DNA from: Chitinivibrionia bacterium | GTDB taxonomy: Bacteria > Krumholzibacteriota > Krumholzibacteriia > WVZY01 | Direction of reading: 5' to 3' | Assembly (NCBI GenBank): GCA_016208665.1 | Contig: JACQXT010000070.1 | Span: forward strand, 5,170-10,411 | Length of the DNA: 5,242 nt | Part shown: in pieces, positions 1 to 5,242 of the stretch | Layout of the letters: the number at the start of each line of letters is the position of its first letter | Numbering within the stretch: position 1 is the first letter of the stretch | Notes under the pieces: model-generated | What the model was told of the DNA's origin: nothing | Seen by the model: only the letters and a program-made list of their open reading frames with translations | The model's database searches: none | Position numbers and translations under genes: made by a program

Positions 1-308
1 ACCATCCCGTCACCCTCGGTATGGAGCGTGAAATAGGCGTGTTCTCGAGGGGGAAGCCTGTTTTCACGACGAGATTCCCCGACTTCGACATGGATCGCCG
101 CGCGCTCGGCGTATTTCCCGAGAAGGACATTCTCCTCAGCGGCTACTGCGAAAAAGAAGAGCTGATGGGAAACCAAACCGGCCTCGTGTGGCTCCAGAAG
201 AACAAGGGACAGATCGTGATGTTCGCATTCGAGCCCCTGTTCAGGGCATCGACGCACGTCTCGTATAAACTGGTATTCAACGCGCTGCTTTTGCCGCGGA
301 CTGAATAG
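1..308 (+). CDS. C-terminal end of a probable M14-family zinc metallopeptidase (5' partial)
   Basis: The reading frame is already open at the left edge (first full codon at position 3), so the ATG at 21 is probably internal; 101 residues are visible, ending at TAG 306-308. The visible start, HPVTLGM followed by a PVF segment, and the end, a glycine-lysine turn, a hydrophobic strand, then FEPLFRASTHVSYKLVFNALLL, resemble the tail of bacterial M14 carboxypeptidase-like proteins, where a phrase such as FxPQFRGQTHGTFKLLFNAL is common. This tail is an accessory beta-rich domain after the catalytic domain. The zinc ligands and catalytic glutamate would lie upstream, outside the window, so activity cannot be judged. 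Such proteins are usually exported and act on peptides in the periplasm; that is family knowledge, not visible here. No functional link with the downstream pilT gene is evident. The family call is from recalled motif similarity and is moderately sure. Confidence 0.6.
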   Translation, partial: HPVTLGMEREIGVFSRGKPVFTTRFPDFDMDRRALGVFPEKDILLSGYCEKEELMGNQTGLVWLQKNKGQIVMFAFEPLFRASTHVSYKLVFNALLLPRTE

Positions 309-348
309 AATAGCATCACTCCGTCGAGCCGTCTTCGAGTAGGCTGCG

Positions 349-363
349 TGCCGGCGCCCGGCA
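349..363 (+). terminator. Small GC hairpin downstream of the peptidase gene, possible weak terminator
   Basis: Bases 349-354 (TGCCGG) pair perfectly with 358-363 (CCGGCA) around a three-base loop, 41 bases after the stop codon of the peptidase. No T-run follows, so it is not a classical intrinsic terminator. It could be a transcript-end stabiliser or chance in GC-rich DNA. A similar stem lies at the end of the pilT gene. Confidence 0.25.
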
Positions 364-484
364 TGATCTGCGTTCGGCTCATTCCCGGTTGCTGACCTCA
401 ACTGTGCAGAATGTCTTGGTTACATTGCTTTTTATTCCGGGTTGTAGCCTGGTACGGTGTTGATGAACGCCCAGCGACTCTCAC

Positions 485-499
485 ATCAATCAGATTGAT
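485..499. promoter_or_regulatory. Dyad ATCAAT-CAG-ATTGAT, candidate operator
   Basis: Bases 485-490 and 494-499 form a perfect 6-bp inverted repeat with a three-base spacer. The dyad ends one base before the -24 block of the sigma-54-type element. A protein bound here would contact or block the promoter, so repression or modulation is more plausible than the usual distant activator site. The sequence does not match an operator I can name, and a chance match is possible. Confidence 0.3.
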
Positions 500-500
500 C

Positions 501-516
501 TGGCATGGCGCTTGCG
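501..516 (+). promoter_or_regulatory. Sigma-54 (RpoN) type -24/-12 promoter for pilT
   Basis: TGGCATGGCGCTTGCG matches the sigma-54 consensus TGGCAc-N5-TTGCa closely. The invariant GG (502-503) and GC (514-515) are separated by exactly ten bases, as required. Transcription would be expected to start near 527, giving a leader of about 33 bases before the GTG at 560, with its ribosome binding site inside. Sigma-54 promoters need an ATP-driven activator bound upstream; pilin genes in several bacteria use such promoters with PilR, which makes the placement before a pilus gene plausible. No activator site could be identified with confidence. Confidence 0.6.
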
Positions 517-545
517 TTGAGATCGCTTACCACATCATGATTCGC

Positions 546-551
546 AAGGAG
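546..551 (+). promoter_or_regulatory. Ribosome binding site for pilT (AAGGAG)
   Basis: AAGGAG at 546-551 lies eight bases before the GTG at 560. This decides the start: an in-frame TGA at 539-541 blocks any longer N-terminus, and the ATG at 538 is in a different frame. Confidence 0.7.
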
Positions 552-559
552 AGCGCGCA

Positions 560-1574
560 GTGCAGGTCGATCAATTTCTCAAACAAATGGTTGCATGCGG
601 GGCAAGCGACGGGCACCTCAAAGTCGGAAAACCCCCGGGGCTGCGCATCTCGGGAGAAATCCATCCGCAGGGCGATGAGAAACTCCTGCCCGAACACACC
701 CATGCGATCGCACGGGCCATTCTCTCCGAAGAGCAATGGAAACTCTTCGAAGAATCCGGGGACCTGGATTTTTCCTATTCCCTTCCCGGCATCGCCCGTT
801 TCCGCGTGAATGTCATGCGCCAGCGCGGCTCGATTTCGATCATCTTGCGCAACATTCCCGAGAGAATTCCTTCTTTCGATGAACTCGGCCTTCCGGCTAT
901 TTGCAGGGACTTGGCATCGAAACCGCGGGGGCTCGTCCTCGTGACCGGGCCCACCGGAAGCGGCAAATCGACTACGCTTGCGGCGATGATCGATCTCATC
1001 AACTGCACCGAATCGAATCACATTCTTACCATGGAAGATCCCATTGAGTTTCTCCATCGCGACAAGAAATGCTACATCAATCAACGCGAGATCGGATCCG
1101 ACACGGCGGATTTCGGCGAGGCACTGCGCCGTGCGCTCCGGCAGGATCCCGACGTGATCCTCATCGGCGAGATGCGCGATCTCGAGACAATAGGCCGCGA
1201 CAACGATCGATCGCGTCGTGAACGTTTTTCCCGCGGAACAGCAGACCCAGATCCGTCTGCAGCTGGCCGGTACGCTGCAAGGCATCGTCTGCCAAACGCT
1301 GCTTCCGAAAATCGGAGGCGGGCGCGTGGCGGCGCTCGAGATTCTCATCGCAACCGATGCCGTCCGCGCCATCATCCGAGAGAATAAGATGGCTCAATTG
1401 AATTCAGCGATGCAGACGGGTAAGAAACACGGCATGCAGTTGATGGAGGATCATCTGAACAAGCTTGTTGCAAACAGATCGATTACATACGAAGAGGCTA
1501 TTTCAAAAGCCAACTTCTCCGAAGCTATTCAGCATCCAGGGGGCGTGCCGCGCTCCGCGGCAGTCGGCTCGTAA
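560..1574 (+). pseudogene. pilT: Twitching-motility retraction ATPase PilT, disrupted by an out-of-frame deletion
   Basis: PilT is the hexameric cytoplasmic ATPase that depolymerises type IV pili and powers retraction. The first frame (560-1192) encodes 211 normal residues: an N-terminal PAS-like domain with the SDGHLKVGKPPGLRISGE stretch, then the ATPase core with Walker A GPTGSGKST (130-138), the Asp box around EDPIE (159-163) and Walker B in DPDVILIGEMRD (196-207). Normal PilT then continues with about 21 residues containing the His box (typically TLHTNSA). Here these are missing, and homology resumes at 1194 in another frame (AATTIDRVVNVFPAEQQ...) through GGGRVAALEI, the AIRAGL-like AVRAIIRENK helix and the QTGKKHGMQ segment to TAA at 1572-1574. 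The resumed frame has a TAG at 1191-1193, just before homology restarts. The net loss is about 62 bases. Read through, the first frame gives 275 residues with a meaningless arginine-rich tail. Retraction ATPase activity should be lost. Sequence or assembly error is the main alternative. Confidence 0.85.
1546..1562 (+). other. GC hairpin inside the 3' end of pilT
   Basis: Bases 1546-1552 (TGCCGCG) pair perfectly with 1556-1562 (CGCGGCA) around a CTC loop, ending nine bases before the pilT stop codon. There is no T-run after it. It may slow ribosomes or protect the 3' end of the transcript, or simply reflect GC-rich coding sequence; the weakly conserved tail of the protein here leaves the DNA free to vary. 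Confidence 0.3.
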
Positions 1575-1642
1575 TAGCGGAATCAAACCATTATCCTATA
1601 TTCCATTATGTTGTAAATCGCCTGCTCCGCCCTTTCTTGCGC

Positions 1643-3289
1643 TTATCGTTCTATCTCCGACACCTTCATGACAACCCGACCCCATTTGTCCGGAGGAGAG
1701 GCGTACAGCCGCTGCAATGCAAGCGACGGAAGGATGCTCTCATAGTCTATATAATCCGCGATATATTCAACGTTGTTTTGCCTGAGATACATTTCCAATT
1801 CGGTATCTCCCCGTAAGACCGTCTTGTAGTAGTCGATACCGTTGACCAGTCCATCGAGGTTGATCACCCGTCTTTCGGAGAAATATCCCACCACCCCCGC
1901 GTTCCATGCGGCGCAGACGGCGGTATCGGGAAGATTCTCGTCCATCCATCGAGCCGTGTCATAATAGACGCCGCAAGCAGTGTTCAATGTTGACGATTTC
2001 ATGCGCTTCGAGAAGCCGATGCCGCAGTGAGACAGCGTCGCGGCCGATATGGCAAGCATGAGAATCACTCCGATTCGGCCCGCGATTGCGCCCTCCGATG
2101 ATCTCCATCCCTTGAGCGCAGCGAGCGGCCGCGCGAGAATCTCCGCGATACCGTCGAAGAATGTCGTGAGAGCGAACGCGAATGTGAATATCCAGAAGAT
2201 GTACAACGGCGAGCGATACCACACGAAATAGTCCGCATTCCAGATTTTCAGCGCCACCACGAGCGCAGCATAGGCCGCAAACGGGATAAGGAGGCCGAGG
2301 AGTACGATTCTCGCTGCGCCGCGGTCGCCGGACAATCCCGACGATGAGAATCCGCCGAAGCCGAAAGCCGCCACGAGGCTCCCGCCGCCGATCGCCGCCC
2401 GCATCGTGTCCGTGCGCAGAGGAGCCGCGAGAATATGCGGAATGCTGAAGGTGTAGTTTTCGTGCATTCGCTCAAGGAGAGAGCCCGTCTCCCTCTGGGA
2501 CGTCAGTTTGATAAGCGCGGACACCGGAAGCATGCTGCCCCCCATCATGCGATACGCCAGAAACATACCGGCCATGCCGGCGATCGCCGCAACGATGCAG
2601 AGCGCCGCCGCTTTTCCATATCGTGCGGAGAAAGCCTCCGCCGATCCGGATTTCACCCTCAAGAGCGCCATAGAAAAGACGAATATGAACAACGAAAATA
2701 GAGCAGCGTCGAGACGCGTCCATACGTTCGCGATCAACAGCACAGTTAGAATATAGAAATGCCGCCGTGCTTTTACTTCGTCCGCGGCCGCAACTGCCGC
2801 GAGCTGCCATATCACACACCATATGACCAGCGCATGGAGCGAATTCTCGACGCCGATGAAATACGTGCCGCTGAAGACCTCGACCGACCAGAAGAGTGCG
2901 ATCAACAGGCTGAGCCACGCACTGTGGAGAACTGTGCCTATTCGCCAGATGGCGAAGTAGCACAGCACATTCAGGATAAAACAAGCAATGAGCACCGCAC
3001 ACAGGAAGGCCGTTTTTGTCTTTACGAACACGGCAATTGCGGCAACGATCCAGAACCACAGCAACTGGACGCCGTTCGTGGAGTGAATTCCGTCGAACGA
3101 TACCGTTCCCGCGCGCGCCGTATTCCATGCTGTTTGCAGATAGTAATACGTGTCGTCGATTGTCAGGTTTGCAACGACAAATTCGACGCCTTTGGAGAGC
3201 AGCGTTAGCTGTATGCCGAGATGGACAAACGCGAGGACAGCAATTGCGATGAGGGAATATCTTTGCATTCTTTCTTCGCTTGCATCCAT
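1643..3289 (-). CDS. GT-C-like polytopic membrane protein, probable glycosyltransferase
   Basis: The protein has 548 residues. About ten or eleven hydrophobic segments fill residues 11 to about 425, followed by a soluble tail of about 120 residues. The first extracytoplasmic loop carries an Asp-Asp pair (45-46) in IDDTYYYL, then SFDG (64-67) and TNG (71-73). Further conserved-looking points are GVEN (146-149), TRLDA (191-195) and GSMLPVSALIK (251-261). The tail contains INLDGLVN (476-483). The acidic pair in the first loop is the hallmark of GT-C glycosyltransferases such as the PMT/ArnT families, which move a sugar from a polyprenyl-phosphate donor on the outer face of the inner membrane. 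Donor and acceptor cannot be told. The ATG at 3289 was chosen because it overlaps the transporter stop (TAATG); an in-frame ATG at 3268 is an alternative. The frame stays open far upstream, but that part reads as arginine-rich nonsense antisense-like sequence inside the transporter gene and is not coding. Confidence 0.7.
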   Translation of the reverse strand: MDASEERMQRYSLIAIAVLAFVHLGIQLTLLSKGVEFVVANLTIDDTYYYLQTAWNTARAGTVSFDGIHSTNGVQLLWFWIVAAIAVFVKTKTAFLCAVLIACFILNVLCYFAIWRIGTVLHSAWLSLLIALFWSVEVFSGTYFIGVENSLHALVIWCVIWQLAAVAAADEVKARRHFYILTVLLIANVWTRLDAALFSLFIFVFSMALLRVKSGSAEAFSARYGKAAALCIVAAIAGMAGMFLAYRMMGGSMLPVSALIKLTSQRETGSLLERMHENYTFSIPHILAAPLRTDTMRAAIGGGSLVAAFGFGGFSSSGLSGDRGAARIVLLGLLIPFAAYAALVVALKIWNADYFVWYRSPLYIFWIFTFAFALTTFFDGIAEILARPLAALKGWRSSEGAIAGRIGVILMLAISAATLSHCGIGFSKRMKSSTLNTACGVYYDTARWMDENLPDTAVCAAWNAGVVGYFSERRVINLDGLVNGIDYYKTVLRGDTELEMYLRQNNVEYIADYIDYESILPSLALQRLYASPPDKWGRVVMKVSEIER

Positions 3290-3291
3290 TA
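3287..3291 (-). other. TAATG stop/start overlap coupling transporter and glycosyltransferase
   Basis: On the minus strand the transporter TAA (3291-3289) shares its last base with the ATG (3289-3287) of the next gene. AGGA lies only two bases before the ATG, too close for a good independent ribosome site, so re-initiation by ribosomes finishing the transporter is likely. This supports one transcript for both genes. Confidence 0.7.
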
Positions 3292-4515
3292 TCCTGCCGC
3301 CGTCAAAACAAGCCATATCGTTCCTGCGAGCGTCGAAATCAGCGCGAGCGGGAGTCCGATCCGCACATACTGCATGAAGCCGATGCCTCCGATGTCGCGC
3401 GCGTTCTCGGCAACTATGATGTTGGCCACAGATCCGAGAATCGTGAGGTTGCCCGCGAAGGTGGACGCCATGGCGAGCATCTCCCACCCGAGACGCGCGT
3501 CGGGAAGGGTCGCCATCTGATCTTTTACGACGAGAATGAACGGCACATTCGACACGATGTTCGATCCGATGAGGAAAATGCCCGAAAGACGGAACCACCC
3601 GCCGAAGCCGTCGGCCGCCGCGGCAAGCGGCAGGCGCACAAATACCAGCTCGGGAATGCCGCTTTTCATGAGCGCTTCGACGACGACAAAGAGCCCCATG
3701 AAAAAGAGGAGGAGGGACCAATCGATCCGGCCCCACAGTTCGCGCGTGTTCCTCCGGTGCACGAGCATCAGCAGCACGAACCCCGATGTCGCGGTCCAGG
3801 GAAGGTTTGCGCCAAGCGCATAGACGACCGCCGTTGCAGCGATGATTCCGAGCGTTGCAATCGTGCGAGGATTGCGGGTGGACCGGCTTTGAGTTTCCGC
3901 CAGGACTCTGCCCCGCAGTTCCCTGCGGAAACTCACGTACAAGAGAACGTGATTGACTATCAAGCCGAATATACCGACGGGCAGCATCAGCATCAGATGC
4001 TCGCGATACGAGAGATCGCCGAGCATCGCGCAGAGCATGTTCTGGGGATTCCCGACAAGCGTCATCACGCTGCCCGTGTTGGCTGCTGTGGCAAGCGCGA
4101 GGAGAAACGGCAGGGGTGGGAGTTGTTGGCGCCGGATGATCTCTACCACGACCGGCGCTCCCAAGACGCAGACGGCATCGTTGGTTATGAATGCGCTCAT
4201 GATGCCGGCCGTCCAGACGATGCAGGCCATCAGGCGCGCGGGGGTTCGCGTGAATGCGACCAGCGAAGCCTCGAAGTCTTGAAACAGCCCGTCGACCGCG
4301 AGAAAGGCTCCCATTCCCATGACGCCGAACAAGAGGAGAATCGTCGAGCCGTCCACTGCCGACATTGCCTCCTCGTGGGTGAGGGCGCCGAACACCACGC
4401 ACGCAACCGCGCCGAAGAGAGCGACCGCGGGCCGGTCGAACTGCAGCCACGTCAACCTGCGAAAGCAGATCAGTATGTAGGTCACCACAAAGATTATGGG
4501 TCCGATTGGACTCAA
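3289..4515 (-). CDS. ArsB/NhaD-type anion transporter (ion transporter superfamily, SLC13/YbiR-like)
   Basis: This is a polytopic inner-membrane permease of 408 residues, the usual length. It shows the two-fold inner repeat of the ion transporter superfamily. The first half has ITNDAV (110-115) and TLVGNPQN (152-159); the second half has SNIVSNVPFI (318-327) and GNLTILGSVAN (355-365). In this fold such paired segments form the hairpin tips and broken helices that bind substrate. GNPQN in place of GTPPN points towards the YbiR/arsenite-permease side rather than dicarboxylate carriers; the substrate cannot be named, and no arsR, arsC or other arsenic gene is visible. The TTG at 4515 was chosen because AGGGGGAG (4520-4527 on the plus strand as CTCCCCCT) sits four bases ahead, and the protein then begins directly at the first membrane helix, as in relatives. 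A GTG at 4566 would add 17 polar residues and also has a GGAAGG just before it. The stop overlaps the start of the next gene. Confidence 0.8.
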   Translation of the reverse strand: MSPIGPIIFVVTYILICFRRLTWLQFDRPAVALFGAVACVVFGALTHEEAMSAVDGSTILLLFGVMGMGAFLAVDGLFQDFEASLVAFTRTPARLMACIVWTAGIMSAFITNDAVCVLGAPVVVEIIRRQQLPPLPFLLALATAANTGSVMTLVGNPQNMLCAMLGDLSYREHLMLMLPVGIFGLIVNHVLLYVSFRRELRGRVLAETQSRSTRNPRTIATLGIIAATAVVYALGANLPWTATSGFVLLMLVHRRNTRELWGRIDWSLLLFFMGLFVVVEALMKSGIPELVFVRLPLAAAADGFGGWFRLSGIFLIGSNIVSNVPFILVVKDQMATLPDARLGWEMLAMASTFAGNLTILGSVANIIVAENARDIGGIGFMQYVRIGLPLALISTLAGTIWLVLTAAG

Positions 4516-4519
4516 AGAA

Positions 4520-4527
4520 CTCCCCCT
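4520..4527 (-). promoter_or_regulatory. Ribosome binding site AGGGGGAG deciding the transporter start
   Basis: A strong purine-rich block four bases upstream of the TTG at 4515 favours this start over the GTG at 4566. The spacing is slightly short but workable. Confidence 0.5.
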
Positions 4528-4646
4528 GATGATTGGATTATCGCGATGTCGCTGCTTAAGGAGCACAGCCTTCCGTGTTATGACTTCGCTCCCCGCCCTG
4601 AACCCTTATGAAGCGACCTGCAGTCGAGATTCCAGGAGTTGCAACG

Positions 4647-5242
4647 CTAATTCTTCATAGCCGCGAGCCGTGTTCGCGCATCTTCAACTGGAAACCATCC
4701 CTTATCCGCCTGCGCGCACATCTCGAGGAATTGCGAATGCTCCTGTTTCGCCTCCCCCTTGCTCCCCATCTCCTCGTAAACCTGTCCGAGCTCGTAGTGC
4801 GAGATGGCATGCCCGCCGAATACTCTTAGCAGGGCCTTGTATGTGCTGACGGCTTCCTTGAGACGACCAGACTTCCAGTAGGCGCGGGCGAGGGTCTCGC
4901 GATAGGCAGCACCCATCTGAAGAAACATGGTTGGCTTCGCCACTTTCTCGGTCTCATGGATGAACTTCAACGCACCTTCGGGATCTCCCTCGGCCAGTGC
5001 AACGACGCTCCGTAATAGTAACGCCCTAAACATTCTCGGACCCCATAACAGAGTCTCATTCAGTTCAAGTACCGCGCTCAGCAGCCCGCGGGCCTCGTTC
5101 ACTGAGCCCGCCGCCGCCAATGCCTCAATCAGTTCGAGATTGATATTCAGACTATCGCTGGCGGTGGTCATGCCCCTCAAACTCGTTCGAGCGAGATCCA
5201 CAGCCTTCGCTGCCTGGCCCATTCTGGTCAGCAAATATATCT
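4647..5242 (-). CDS. C-terminal part of a TPR-repeat protein (5' partial)
   Basis: The frame is open through the right edge, so the TTG at 5234 is probably not the start; 198 full codons plus two bases lie in the window, ending at TAG 4649-4647. The sequence is all helical with tetratricopeptide spacing: repeats are recognisable around ALLLRSVVALAEGDPEGALKFI, AAYRETLARAYWKSGRLKEAV and AISHYELGQVYEEMGSKGEAK. The end, FLEMCAQADKGWFPVEDARTRLAAMK, closely resembles the tail of TPR arrays that end serine/threonine protein kinases and winged-helix or cyclase regulators in Acidobacteria and similar bacteria (typically FLELWKDADPGxPEVEDARxRLAxLK). The effector domain would lie outside the window, so the function is only inferred as protein-protein interaction, possibly signalling. 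It is followed on the same strand by the transporter gene after roughly 80 to 130 bases. Confidence 0.7.
   Translation of the reverse strand, partial: IYLLTRMGQAAKAVDLARTSLRGMTTASDSLNINLELIEALAAAGSVNEARGLLSAVLELNETLLWGPRMFRALLLRSVVALAEGDPEGALKFIHETEKVAKPTMFLQMGAAYRETLARAYWKSGRLKEAVSTYKALLRVFGGHAISHYELGQVYEEMGSKGEAKQEHSQFLEMCAQADKGWFPVEDARTRLAAMKN

Larger units (their letters stand above)
309..559. other. Intergenic region carrying the presumed pilT control region
   Basis: This 251-base gap between the peptidase stop and the pilT start shows no convincing gene on either strand. It holds the GC hairpin at 349-363, a dyad at 485-499 and a sigma-54-type element at 501-516. No good -35/-10 pair of the housekeeping type was seen. 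Short open frames crossing it lack ribosome binding sites and recognisable protein sequence. Confidence 0.6.

Noticed and set aside
1187..1220. Programmed frameshift or ribosomal bypass in pilT
   Set aside because: Both would keep the coding sequence in the DNA. Here about 21 conserved codons are missing altogether, and no slippery heptamer is seen.
527..1375. A 282-codon minus-strand open frame opposite pilT
   Set aside because: It is the shadow of pilT; the plus strand carries Walker A, Walker B and a good ribosome binding site.
1575..1642. Search for a bidirectional terminator between the convergent pilT and glycosyltransferase genes
   Set aside because: The 68 bases are AT-richer than the surroundings but hold no stable stem with a T-run on either strand.
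2578..2589. 12-bp palindrome CGGCGATCGCCG containing the HIP1 octamer GCGATCGC
   Set aside because: It is a single copy inside conserved coding frame in GC-rich DNA; the cyanobacterial HIP1 signal would be repeated many times.
3290..4450. Upstream extension of the glycosyltransferase frame to give a 935-residue fusion
   Set aside because: The added part is arginine-rich, lacks membrane segments and lies inside the transporter gene in another frame. The TAATG overlap gives a natural start at 3289.
3280..4611. A 443-codon open frame on the plus strand opposite the transporter gene
   Set aside because: Its translation is rich in His, Arg, Glu and Asp with no hydrophobic core or family match, typical of the antisense of a GC-rich membrane-protein gene. 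The minus-strand frame has clear transporter motifs.
4567..4646. Promoter or terminator between the TPR gene and the transporter
   Set aside because: Only a weak five-base stem and no convincing -35/-10 or -24/-12 pair were found on the minus strand, so neither can be supported.

Overview
This window looks like ordinary chromosome from a Gram-negative-type bacterium with moderately high GC content. It carries a type IV pilus retraction ATPase gene (pilT-like), a sigma-54-type promoter element and long membrane-protein genes. The PilT sequence and the terminal tetratricopeptide tail would fit Acidobacteria or another deep-branching phylum, but nothing visible fixes the taxon. I see no rRNA, tRNA, CRISPR array, insertion sequence or phage gene.

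Layout, plus strand: positions 1-308 hold the C-terminal end of what looks like an M14-type metallopeptidase. A gap of about 250 bases (309-559) follows. It contains a small GC hairpin, a 15-bp dyad and a close match to a -24/-12 (sigma-54) promoter. Positions 560-1574 hold a pilT-like gene. It is broken: after the Walker B motif the sequence jumps and changes frame, losing about 21 codons that include the family's His box. Both parts are otherwise well conserved, so this is either a recent inactivating deletion or an assembly error.

Layout, minus strand, convergent with pilT and reading right to left: the end of a TPR-repeat protein (4647 to the window edge), an ArsB/NhaD-type anion transporter (3289-4515), and a GT-C-like polytopic membrane protein, probably a lipid-linked-sugar glycosyltransferase (1643-3289). 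The transporter stop and the glycosyltransferase start overlap by one base (TAATG), so these two are very likely co-transcribed and translationally coupled. Whether the TPR gene shares their transcript is uncertain; it is separated from them by roughly 80-130 bases.

No clearly new multi-gene system is visible. The points that deserve a second look are the damaged pilT, its sigma-54-type promoter with an adjoining dyad, and the coupled transporter/glycosyltransferase pair.
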